From Planctomycetota bacterium (GTDB lineage Bacteria > Planctomycetota > UBA1135 > UBA2386), in assembly GCA_020851075.1 (NCBI GenBank), contig JADZDL010000077.1, forward strand, positions 1 through 38,144: 38,144 bases of DNA. The letters are read 5' to 3'. A program made the position numbers and the translations under genes. The notes beneath the pieces were generated by a model. It saw nothing but the letters and a program-made list of their open reading frames with translations, ran no database searches and was not told the DNA's origin. This document shows positions 31,224-38,144 of the stretch, one piece after another (within the stretch, counting starts at the first letter, position 1; each line of letters begins with the position of its first letter).

Positions 31224-32347
31224 CTCGTTTGCTCACCAGTGTTGTTGTTCTCAGTGCGGCTCTGTCTGCACAGTCGTTGACCATGACCGAAGCGAACATG
31301 GTCGTCGCCACGGGCACCGTGCCGGGCAGTAACGCGGCCGCCACGTTCGATCTCCGTGCTGACGCCATTGCCGCGGATCATGGTTTCCAGCACTGGTGGT
31401 TCTACCGCCTCGCCGGCGACACCCAGGAGTTTGCGCTGAAGGGCCCGGCCACGGGCGGCGTTCCTCCGCACCTCACGCACGCCGATCGCGATTTCGCCGA
31501 CGTGGACGCGCGTGGTTTGCTGCGCGCCAACGTCGACATGGACATCTACTCGGCAGGGCCCGCCAGCGGTGTGCTCACGAGCCGTGTGACGTTCACGAAC
31601 CTGTCGGCCGTGCCGCAGACGCTCGACCTGTTCTGCTACACCGACCTCGACGTTGCAGGTACTTCCGGCAATGACGCGGCAACGGGCAATGGCCAGCAGC
31701 ACGTCGTGACGGACCTGACTGGTGTGCGCATCGAGATCCGCGCGGCCGGCGCGGACCGCAGCCAGGTTGGCACCTACCCAACGGTTCGCGACCTGCTCAC
31801 CGACGCGGTGCTCGACGATCTGGATAACACCCTGCCGCCCTTCTCGGGCGATTACACGGGTGCGTTCCAGTGGCAGGCCCGCACGCTGCAGCCCGGCGAG
31901 CAGCGGTCCTGGACGGTTGTTTTCGCGATCGACACGGCCGCCAACCGCGTGCCCGAAGTCGAGCACTACGGCAGCGGCAGCAGCCTGCAGCCCGAGATCT
32001 TCACGGACACCCTGCCCCTGCAGGACAACGCGAATGTCCGCCAGATGGGCATCTACCTGAAGAACGCGCTGCCGAACGCCCCGTTTGGTCTGCTCAGCAA
32101 CACGACGGCGGCTCCGGGCATTCCGTTCCTGAACATGGTCCTCTGGGTTGACCCGAACCCGCCGATGCAGTTCCCGATCGGCACGACGACCGCGACGGGC
32201 GATGCCCTGTTCGTCTTCGTGATCCCGCCGAGCCCGTACCTGACTGGCTTCCCGATCTACCACCAGTACTTCTACGCCGACAACAGCGCGGCGAACGGTG
32301 TTGGTCAGTGGACGACGGCCATCATGACGAAGGTCGGCCGTCTCTGA
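31211..32347 (+). CDS. Secreted protein, unknown function, with C-terminal module
   Basis: A 378-residue exported protein with signal peptide MISTTRLLTSVVVLSAALSAQS. The middle is a beta-rich domain that I do not recognise (FQHWWFYRLAGDTQEFALKG, SRVTFTNLSAVPQTLDLFCYTDLDVAG, WQARTLQPGEQRSWTVVFAID), with the look of a bacterial domain handling 'fluctuating' scored or measured quantities in planctomycete secretomes; no catalytic motif is visible. The last ~115 residues (from HYGSGSSLQPEIF) look like the shared C-terminal module, in a divergent form lacking the Cys residues. The ATG at 31211 starts the signal peptide. The gene stands before an FG-GAP lipoprotein gene, 75 bp downstream. Confidence 0.75.
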   Translation: MISTTRLLTSVVVLSAALSAQSLTMTEANMVVATGTVPGSNAAATFDLRADAIAADHGFQHWWFYRLAGDTQEFALKGPATGGVPPHLTHADRDFADVDARGLLRANVDMDIYSAGPASGVLTSRVTFTNLSAVPQTLDLFCYTDLDVAGTSGNDAATGNGQQHVVTDLTGVRIEIRAAGADRSQVGTYPTVRDLLTDAVLDDLDNTLPPFSGDYTGAFQWQARTLQPGEQRSWTVVFAIDTAANRVPEVEHYGSGSSLQPEIFTDTLPLQDNANVRQMGIYLKNALPNAPFGLLSNTTAAPGIPFLNMVLWVDPNPPMQFPIGTTTATGDALFVFVIPPSPYLTGFPIYHQYFYADNSAANGVGQWTTAIMTKVGRL

Positions 32348-32403
32348 TCGGAAGGCCTGCGGGCCTTGAGATTGAGGATGCGGAATGTGGTGGGGGGAGC
32401 GGT

Positions 32404-32409
32404 TAGATT
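32404..32409 (+). promoter_or_regulatory. Candidate -10 box (TAGATT) before the FG-GAP gene
   Basis: TAGATT lies 13 bp before the ATG at 32423; the bases between are C-rich and contain no Shine-Dalgarno. Confidence 0.4.
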
Positions 32410-32422
32410 CCGCGTCCCCCCC

Positions 32423-33973
32423 ATGGCAGCAAAGTTTCGCAACCAGAGTCTCGTTCCCTTCCTCACCTTGTTCGCGACCGCCTGTGGTGGCGGTGGCGGT
32501 AGTACCGCGCCGGTGACTCCGACGTTGGTCTTCGGTGCACCGCAGTTGATTGGCACCGGCGGCGCGAACGCGCGCAGTCTGGCCATCGCGGATCTCGACC
32601 ACGACGGCATTGCCGACGTGGTCGTCGCCAACGAGACCTTCGCGAGCATTTCGGTGCTCAAGGGGCAGGCTTCCGGCTCGCTCGCAACCGGCGTGCTGGT
32701 GCCGGCCCCTTCGCTCGTCGCCAGCCTCGCCGTTGGCAATGTCGATGGCGATCGTGTGCTTGATCTCGTGGCAGCCAGTGGCGCCAGCACGCAAGCGACG
32801 TGGTCGCGCGGTGTCGGCGACGGCACCTTTGCGGCGGCAGTCGGCATCACGATGCCGTGGGCGTGCCGCAAGGTCGCGCTCATCGACTGGAATGCCGATG
32901 GCAACACGGACCTGATTGCGGCGAGTGCGCAAACCGCCGAGATCGCACTGCTGCTCGGCGATGGAACGGGCAATTTCCCGCTGTCCCAGGTGGTCGCCAC
33001 GCTGTTTGCGCCAGCCGACTTCGTGGTCGCGGACTTCAATGCGGATGCTCTACCGGACCTCGCCTATACGGGCGCTGCAGCGTTGAACATCGCGGCGCTC
33101 CGCAACGATGGCCTCGGTGGCTTCCTGCCGGCGGTGACGTCAGCGGTGCAGGCCCAGGGTGGCAGGCTCGTGGTCGGAGATGTCAATCGGGACCTCATTG
33201 TCGACCTCGTCGGCACGAGTTCGACGGGCGATCGCTTCTTCGTCTACCTCGGCAACGGTGCAGGGGCCTTCACGAAGGCTGCGGAGCGCGAAGTCGCTGG
33301 CGTCTCCATCAACGGTCTCGCGCTCGGGGACCTGGACGGCGACGGCAAGGTCGACGTGCTCGCCACGGCCACCAACCAGTTGCTCGTGAGTTACGGCGAT
33401 GGTGCGGGCGCCTTTGGTGCGGCGGAATCGCTGCATACGGACAGCCTTGGCGCCACCTGGGTAGCGGCGAGTGACCTTGTTGGCGATAGCACGATCGACG
33501 TGTTCTACGTCTCGGGCAGCAACCGCATTGGTGTGCTGCGCAACCCGCGCCTCGCACCGGTTGGCCTTCTCGCCTATGGCCAGGGCACGCCGGATTGCGG
33601 CGGTCGCATCAGCATGTGGGCCAATGGTTCGCCGCGCGTCGGCAACAGTAGCTACGGCTACCTGACCACCAATGCGCCCCCGAGTAGCGTCGGCATCGCG
33701 TTGCAGGGTGGGCCCGCGGATGCTGCCGGCAGCGACCCGTTGGGGATCGGCGCGCTCATTCACGTTGGTTTCGGGCTGGTCACGACCAAACTCGTGTTCA
33801 GCGATCCGCAGGGCAACTGCTTCTTCGCGGAGCCGGTGCCCGCGGTGCCGGGCCTCGTTGGTTTGCCGATCTACGTGCAGACGCTCTGGCAGGCGGACCT
33901 CTCCAGCACGTGCTCGACGTCGGCGGGCGGCTATGTGAGCTCGGTTGGGCTGACCTCCACGATCCAGCCATGA
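32423..33973 (+). CDS. FG-GAP/VCBS repeat lipoprotein with C-terminal module
   Basis: A 516-residue exported protein, probably a lipoprotein: the signal ends LFATAC, with Cys at about residue 20, then a Gly-rich spacer (GGGGGS). About six FG-GAP/VCBS repeats follow, each with a D-x-D-x-D/N-G-x-x-D-[LV] calcium-type loop (DLDHDGIADVVV, NVDGDRVLDLV, DWNADGNTDLI, DFNADALPDL, DLDGDGKVDVL). They form an integrin-like beta-propeller; binding is likely but the ligand is unknown. From YGQGTPDCGGRIS onward is the C-terminal module. The ATG at 32423 gives the lipobox; frames upstream do not. Its stop overlaps the start of the next gene (ATGA), so it is translationally coupled to the carboxypeptidase. 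Confidence 0.85.
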   Translation: MAAKFRNQSLVPFLTLFATACGGGGGSTAPVTPTLVFGAPQLIGTGGANARSLAIADLDHDGIADVVVANETFASISVLKGQASGSLATGVLVPAPSLVASLAVGNVDGDRVLDLVAASGASTQATWSRGVGDGTFAAAVGITMPWACRKVALIDWNADGNTDLIAASAQTAEIALLLGDGTGNFPLSQVVATLFAPADFVVADFNADALPDLAYTGAAALNIAALRNDGLGGFLPAVTSAVQAQGGRLVVGDVNRDLIVDLVGTSSTGDRFFVYLGNGAGAFTKAAEREVAGVSINGLALGDLDGDGKVDVLATATNQLLVSYGDGAGAFGAAESLHTDSLGATWVAASDLVGDSTIDVFYVSGSNRIGVLRNPRLAPVGLLAYGQGTPDCGGRISMWANGSPRVGNSSYGYLTTNAPPSSVGIALQGGPADAAGSDPLGIGALIHVGFGLVTTKLVFSDPQGNCFFAEPVPAVPGLVGLPIYVQTLWQADLSSTCSTSAGGYVSSVGLTSTIQP

Positions 33974-35394
33974 AGTGGACCGCGGCTGCAGCTCTCCTCT
34001 GTCTCGTGGCTGCGGGTTGCGCAGCCACCGACGTGGCGCGCGAGGTGCAGTCGGCGGTGACCGAACTCGTCGCCACCGAGGCCCTGGCGGGTGGGCGCGT
34101 CGGGGTGGTGGTCCTGGCTGCGGAGAGTGGGGACACTCTCGCGGAGCATGCCGGGGATCGGGGGTTTGCGACGGCTTCCAACATGAAGCTGTTGAGCAGT
34201 GCCGTAGCCCTGCAGACCCTTGGCGAGCAGTTCACGACGACGACGGATCTGGTCGCGCGCGGGGAAGTTCGCGACGGTGTGCTCCTGGGGGACGTGGTGC
34301 TGCGTGGCCACGGCGACCCTACGTTTGGCGAAGGCAAAGCCGGGGACGCCGCTTTGCTCGCCTTTGTCGAGGCGCTGCAGCAAATGGGCGTGAAGTCCAT
34401 TCGCGGGCGGGTGCTCGGTGATGGCAGTTGGCAGGGGGAGGAGACGCTGGGCCTCGGTTGGCAGTGGGACTACCTCGACGAGGACTATGCGGCGCCCTTC
34501 GGTGGCCTTTGCATGGCCGGCAACGTGGTCACGGTCCGCGTTCGTCCTGGCACGAGTGGCCCCGAACTGCGGGTGCTGCCTGTGCTCGAGCACTTCCCGA
34601 CGGTTGCCGTGACCCAAGGGGCCGCGGGTAGCAAGACCGCCTTGGTGGCGCATCGGGTGCTCGGCAGCGATGAGATCGTCGTGCGTGGCACGATTGCCGC
34701 GGATGCCAAGGAGCAGGTCCTGCAGGTTGCCGTGCGCGATCCTGCGGCGTTTGCGGCGGCGGCATTCCTGGCCGTGTTGCGCGATCGTGGCATCGGCGTC
34801 GATGGAACGTCCCTCGAGCCCGCCGGTCCAGAGCGGGTCGTCGCGAGTCACACATCGCCCACGCTCGCGGCGATCCTCCGCCCGCTGCTTACCCACAGCA
34901 ACAACCTCTACGCGGAGCAGGTCTGGCGCCTCGCGGCCCGAGTGGCCGTCGGCGATGCTTCGACCGCAGCGGCCGAACGGCATGCCAGATCGGTGCTCGG
35001 CGGCCTCGGCGTCGATACGGCTGGCATGGTTCTCGCGGACGGTTCGGGCCTGTCGCGCCGCAATCTCGTGCAACCGCGACAGATCGCGCGCCTGCTCGCC
35101 GCCATGCATGCATCACCACATCGCGAAGCGTTCGTGGCGGACTTGCCAGTGGCTGGGCAGACGGGCACGCTGCGGTCGCGTTTTGCGGAGGGCCCAGCGC
35201 GGGGCCACGTGCACGCCAAGACGGGCTATATCTCGCGCGTCGTCTGTCTGTCGGGTTTCGTGCACCGCAAGAACGAGAGCGAACCGCCGCTCGTCTTCAG
35301 CGTCATGCTCAATGACTTCACCTGCGAGGACGCGCTCGCGAAGGCTGCCGTCGACGCGTTCGTGCAGCGTCTGGCGCGCGCCGCTGGTTGGTGA
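33970..35394 (+). CDS. dacB: D-alanyl-D-alanine carboxypeptidase, S13/DacB type, lipoprotein
   Basis: A 474-residue penicillin-binding protein acting on peptidoglycan in the periplasm as D,D-carboxypeptidase/endopeptidase. The three active-site motifs are intact: Ser70-x-x-Lys73 (ATASNMKLLSS), Ser310-Asn-Asn (THSNNLYAEQ) and Lys417-Thr-Gly (HAKTGYI), with the large insertion between the first two typical of S13 enzymes. GDPTFG and DGSGLSRRNLVQP are also family marks. The N-terminus (MKWTAAAALLCLVAAGC) is a lipoprotein signal rather than the cleaved signal of E. coli PBP4. The ATG at 33970 overlaps the TGA of the FG-GAP gene. It shows that this organism carries peptidoglycan-remodelling machinery. 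It converges with the outer-membrane protein gene, 6 bp apart. Confidence 0.92.
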   Translation: MKWTAAAALLCLVAAGCAATDVAREVQSAVTELVATEALAGGRVGVVVLAAESGDTLAEHAGDRGFATASNMKLLSSAVALQTLGEQFTTTTDLVARGEVRDGVLLGDVVLRGHGDPTFGEGKAGDAALLAFVEALQQMGVKSIRGRVLGDGSWQGEETLGLGWQWDYLDEDYAAPFGGLCMAGNVVTVRVRPGTSGPELRVLPVLEHFPTVAVTQGAAGSKTALVAHRVLGSDEIVVRGTIAADAKEQVLQVAVRDPAAFAAAAFLAVLRDRGIGVDGTSLEPAGPERVVASHTSPTLAAILRPLLTHSNNLYAEQVWRLAARVAVGDASTAAAERHARSVLGGLGVDTAGMVLADGSGLSRRNLVQPRQIARLLAAMHASPHREAFVADLPVAGQTGTLRSRFAEGPARGHVHAKTGYISRVVCLSGFVHRKNESEPPLVFSVMLNDFTCEDALAKAAVDAFVQRLARAAGW

Positions 35395-35400
35395 ATCGGC

Positions 35401-36219
35401 TCAGAAACTGACCGTGACACCGAGTTGGTAGCCGTCGAGCTTCAGGTTCGCGTCGTACCCGAGATCACCCCCGTTGCCCTTGGCTTCGAACTCGCTGTAG
35501 CGATAGCCGAGGAAGAACGTCACGTCGCGCATTGGCAGCGTGTAGCTCGCGCGGACCTCGATGTCCTGCTGCATGCTGCCGAAATCCCCACCGAGCGTAA
35601 AGTCCGGAGAGATCGCGTAGTCGAGGTCGAGGGCGATGTTCTGCCAGGAAGCGCGGCCGCGGACCGCCGCATAGATCACGTCACCATCAACCTCGAAGGA
35701 CTGGCGCCGCACGCCGTCATCGGTCTGCGCACGCAGCTGCATGTTGCGGTGTGCGAGTACGCCGCCAGCGGCGCCTTGGAAGGAGACCGGCTGTTCGCGG
35801 AACGTGACCTTCGTCTCGAGTAGCGGCTCTACATAACCGAGGCGGAACTCGTCCATCTCGACCCTCATGCGCACCAGATCCCCCTGCAGCAGAGCCCCCC
35901 AATCGTCGGTGAGGATGCCCGCCCGCGAGGTGAACATATCCATGCGGTAGTAGTCAAACCGCAGGCCGCCGAAGCCGTCGCCGATATCGGCCCGCACGCC
36001 GACGTCATCGTCGTGGCGGTCCTGGCCAAACGTCCGCATCGACTGCGCGGTGTTGTTCTGCACCGGTGCACCGCCGCCGGGTGATGACTGTGCCGACACC
36101 CGACCGCGCACCTGGTTCATCGCCAGGTAGGGCGAAACGAGGATCCGTGGTTCGTACAGCAGAGTCGCTGTGCAGCTGCCGAGCAGTGGACAGAGGGCGA
36201 CGAGGACGGATGCGCGCAT
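35401..36219 (-). CDS. Outer-membrane beta-barrel lipoprotein, unknown
   Basis: A 272-residue protein. The N-terminus (MRASVLVALCPLLGSC) is a lipoprotein signal with Cys at 16. The rest alternates polar and hydrophobic residues in strands typical of a beta-barrel (GGLRFDYYRMDMF, FRLGYVEPLL, ASYTLPMRDVTFFLGYRYSEF, KLDGYQLGVTVSF) and ends in Phe, as outer-membrane barrels do. About 10-12 strands could fit. No family recognised. The ATG at 36219 has TAACCT six bases upstream. It is divergent from the unknown gene at 36357. An outer-membrane place for it implies a Gram-negative envelope. Confidence 0.75.
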   Translation of the reverse strand: MRASVLVALCPLLGSCTATLLYEPRILVSPYLAMNQVRGRVSAQSSPGGGAPVQNNTAQSMRTFGQDRHDDDVGVRADIGDGFGGLRFDYYRMDMFTSRAGILTDDWGALLQGDLVRMRVEMDEFRLGYVEPLLETKVTFREQPVSFQGAAGGVLAHRNMQLRAQTDDGVRRQSFEVDGDVIYAAVRGRASWQNIALDLDYAISPDFTLGGDFGSMQQDIEVRASYTLPMRDVTFFLGYRYSEFEAKGNGGDLGYDANLKLDGYQLGVTVSF

Positions 36220-36225
36220 GCCCCA

Positions 36226-36231
36226 AGGTTA
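36226..36231 (-). promoter_or_regulatory. -10-like TAACCT, six bases before the barrel gene ATG
   Basis: On the minus strand TAACCT, six bases, then ATG. No Shine-Dalgarno. Confidence 0.5.
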
Positions 36232-36344
36232 GGAGTCGGGCGGCGCCGACGCCACGGCGGGCCCTCGGGGAATGTTCGTTGTCGGCGAGTTGCCTTGGTT
36301 GGGAGGGACCTGCAGTGCGAGGTGGCGTTGCCGATGCGGATTCG

Positions 36345-36350
36345 TAGCCT
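36345..36350 (+). promoter_or_regulatory. -10-like TAGCCT, six bases before the ATG at 36357
   Basis: CG-TAGCCT, six bases, then ATG. No Shine-Dalgarno. Same arrangement as the divergent barrel gene. Confidence 0.5.
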
Positions 36351-36356
36351 ACTGCG

Positions 36357-37058
36357 ATGACCGAAGCCTTCCTCGAGCGCGACTTCAAGGCCTACGAACG
36401 ACACCGCCAGGACGATCCCGAATACAATGCGCTGCGCCTCAGCGTGCGGCGCAAGCTCAAGGCGATGGCGGACGCCGTGCTGAAGGAGGCCAAGGGGCTA
36501 GGCACGGATTTGAGTGCGCAGGCGGGCTTGCACAACCCCTACACCTTCAACGCCTACCGCGTCCGCGAGCAGCGGGCTTACCTGTGTCGTGGCACGAAAG
36601 AACGCAAGAAGCTCAGTGCGTTCTTCGGCGAGGCGCTCGGCAAGGACGCGGAGACCCACTACATCCAGACGGTGCTCGAAGTCTGCCTCGATGACCAGAT
36701 CGTCGAGGCCGCGCTGCGCATTCACCCGCAGGCCTGGTGGGACGGCGAGAACCTCAAGAAGAAGCTGCAGGATCCCGCCGCGATGGACGAGTTCTGCCAG
36801 CTGCTGCGGGCGTTGCCGCCGGGTTTCAACCTCAAGCTGCACGATTGGCGCAAGGACAACTGGTGTGCGCAGGCCAAGGCGACCGAGCTGAAAGACCTGT
36901 TCAAGGAATACACCCCTGGTAATCACTGGCTGCACGTGCAGCGGCAACTGCCCAAGGAGGATGCCTTGGCGATGGGGGCGGAAGCGGAGGGCTGGGTGCG
37001 CAGTTCGCTGCTCGCTCTGCTGCCGATCTACCGCTTCATCCTGTGGGACCCTTCCTGA
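36357..37058 (+). CDS. Conserved-looking cytosolic protein, unknown function
   Basis: A 233-residue soluble protein without signal peptide or membrane segment; I do not recognise a family. The first ~50 residues are helical and charged (LERDFKAYERHRQDDPEYNA, then RLSVRRKLKAMADAVLKEA). Later blocks rich in aromatic and charged residues (NPYTFNAYRVREQRAYLCRG, WWDGENLKKKL, KLHDWRKDNWCAQ) suggest a folded globular domain, perhaps with a nucleic-acid or lipid ligand, but this is a guess. The composition and the fit of the ATG with the TAGCCT box make it a real gene. It converges with the gene at 37069, 10 bp apart. Confidence 0.7.
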   Translation: MTEAFLERDFKAYERHRQDDPEYNALRLSVRRKLKAMADAVLKEAKGLGTDLSAQAGLHNPYTFNAYRVREQRAYLCRGTKERKKLSAFFGEALGKDAETHYIQTVLEVCLDDQIVEAALRIHPQAWWDGENLKKKLQDPAAMDEFCQLLRALPPGFNLKLHDWRKDNWCAQAKATELKDLFKEYTPGNHWLHVQRQLPKEDALAMGAEAEGWVRSSLLALLPIYRFILWDPS

Positions 37059-37068
37059 GGGGTTCTGA

Positions 37069-38144
37069 TCACTGCGACGGGTAGGTTGCCTTCACCCATT
37101 CCATCCAGCGGCGGTCGAAGTCGAGCACGGAGATCCCATAGGCTTCTTGCAAGGCGTCGCGCACGGCGCCAACGAGGTCGTTCTGGTCGGGGAACCACTG
37201 GGCATCGACCCGCCCCTTGATGAGGAACAGGAACTTCTGCCACTTCTCGGGCCCCATCGACATCAGCCAATCCATGCGCGACCAGATCGCGACGTGGTCG
37301 TTGAAGGTGATGTTGCCAAAGTCGCGCCACGCGAAAGCCTCGGGGAAGGCCGCAAACTTGCCGGGCGATGCAATCATGCTGCGGCAGTAGACATCCCACT
37401 TCCATGCCGTCTTCATGTCCGCGACCGAACCTTCGTTCTGGTCGAACTGGTTCCACTTCGGATCGATGCGGCGCAGCATCCAGTGCGAGAATCCCTCGCG
37501 CAGCCAGACGGGCAGGTCGTAGCTGTAGTAGCGGAAACCATCGAGCAGGTTCTGGCCGACGTTGAAGCCGATCGCGCAGTGCATCGCGGTATCGTGCTTC
37601 AGGTGCCCGTCGTCACACTCGGTCGCGACTGAGAACAGGAGTGAGCTGGCTTCCTTGAAGTGCCATCGCTGGGGGAACTTCTGGTCTCGCCCGATGAAGT
37701 CCTTCAGGTACTGCCGGAACGGCCCGAGCTTGTCGAACAGCAGCACGAGGTACTTGTCCTTCATGCCGAGGTAGGGGCCGTAGCCCATGTAGCGGGCGCC
37801 TGCCTGGCGAACGACCTTGCTCGGGTCGGTCGGGAAGTCCTCGTCCTTGACCCCAAACAGCGTCGAGACTTCGGTGTAGAGGTTCTCCAGCCGCTGCGCC
37901 ATCAGGTGCGCACGCAGCCAGGGGGTGAGGATCTTGGCTTTGGGGTCAACCGTCGGCAGTTTCTGTTGCAGCTGCTCGAGTTCCTTGCGGATCTTGCCGC
38001 GCGTCTCCGGGTCCATCGGCACGGTCCACGCGGGCAGGTTGCAGCCGATCCGGAAGTGCGCCGTCTCGATCCAGAGGATGTCGACGTGCTGCAGCGCTTC
38101 GTCGATCTGGGTCGACTGCGTGGTCTTCTCCGCGAGGTTGCCAA
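37069..38144 (-). CDS. Unknown protein with peptidase-MA-like features (N-terminus cut off)
   Basis: The frame stays open to the right window edge, so the true start lies outside; at least 358 residues are visible. The N-terminal visible part is helical and then contains ILWIETAHFRIGCNLP, a strand pattern like the start of planctomycete DUF1570/gluzincin-type domains. Further on, LPVWLREGFSHWMLRR resembles the W-L-x-E-G-x-x-x-W/Y motif that holds the third zinc ligand in such peptidases. The expected HExxH is not present; the matching place reads KHDTAMHCAIG, so the protein may be inactive or unrelated. The C-terminus (DFDRRWMEWVKATYP) also fits that group. I am unsure of the family. Confidence 0.6.
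   Translation of the reverse strand, partial: GNLAEKTTQSTQIDEALQHVDILWIETAHFRIGCNLPAWTVPMDPETRGKIRKELEQLQQKLPTVDPKAKILTPWLRAHLMAQRLENLYTEVSTLFGVKDEDFPTDPSKVVRQAGARYMGYGPYLGMKDKYLVLLFDKLGPFRQYLKDFIGRDQKFPQRWHFKEASSLLFSVATECDDGHLKHDTAMHCAIGFNVGQNLLDGFRYYSYDLPVWLREGFSHWMLRRIDPKWNQFDQNEGSVADMKTAWKWDVYCRSMIASPGKFAAFPEAFAWRDFGNITFNDHVAIWSRMDWLMSMGPEKWQKFLFLIKGRVDAQWFPDQNDLVGAVRDALQEAYGISVLDFDRRWMEWVKATYPSQ

Noticed and set aside
30923..32932. Long minus-strand frame across two plus-strand secreted-protein genes
   Set aside because: It runs across a promoter region and two genes with clear signal peptides and FG-GAP repeats; its composition is Arg-rich shadow sequence.
1..38144. tRNA, rRNA, riboswitch or prophage signals
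   Set aside because: I scanned for tRNA-like arms, conserved rRNA stretches and phage genes and recognised none; a covariance-model search would be needed to exclude small RNAs.

Overview
The window is about 38 kb of very GC-rich bacterial DNA, most likely from a member of the Planctomycetota. The evidence for that is the gene content: a Cys-type sulfatase, a sulfotransferase, and many large secreted repeat proteins (RCC1-like, BNR, FG-GAP/VCBS, kelch/delta-60-like, carboxypeptidase-regulatory-like). Seven of these seem to share one C-terminal module that starts near Y-G-x-G-C. Gene density is high. Convergent pairs end 6-64 bp apart, several genes overlap by 4-7 bp, and Shine-Dalgarno sequences are mostly absent. 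No tRNA, rRNA, CRISPR array, integrase or transposase was seen.

Layout. 1-2.6 kb: the start of kbl on the minus strand (cut by the window edge), a small lipoprotein, a secreted protein and a hotdog acyl-CoA thioesterase. 2.6-5.5 kb: a sulfatase, then an N-terminal glutamine amidase (NTAQ1 family) divergent from a stand-alone Clp N-domain protein, with a strong palindromic repeat at the end of the amidase gene. 5.6-8.4 kb: a 70-residue protein overlapping a DUF3465-like protein, DNA polymerase IV (dinB), and a sulfotransferase. 8.5-15.8 kb: a minus-strand set of three large secreted beta-propeller proteins (one RCC1-like, two tandem paralogues with about 14 kelch/delta-60-like repeats each). 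15.9-18.1 kb: an orphan piece of the C-terminal module, then a BNR/Asp-box protein. 18.3-20.8 kb: a membrane-anchored carboxypeptidase-regulatory-like protein.

20.9-26.3 kb: a tightly packed minus-strand cluster, probably one operon, in the order S41 protease, tsaD, larB, carA, RluA-family pseudouridine synthase. It is divergent, across only 18-24 bp, from a sigma-54-dependent response regulator (26.3-28.2 kb). 28.2-38.1 kb: a second large carboxypeptidase-regulatory-like protein, two more secreted proteins, a D-Ala-D-Ala carboxypeptidase (S13/DacB type) coupled to an FG-GAP lipoprotein, an outer-membrane beta-barrel lipoprotein, and two unrecognised proteins, the last cut by the window edge.

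How the parts fit. The housekeeping genes (carA, tsaD, rluA-type, dinB) are ordinary. The items most worth following are (1) the NTAQ1/Clp-N pair, which suggests an N-degron branch that starts by deamidating N-terminal Gln, (2) a recurrent TANNNT box about 6-8 bp before start codons, indicating widespread leaderless transcription, and (3) the shared C-terminal module on the secreted proteins, including an orphan copy.
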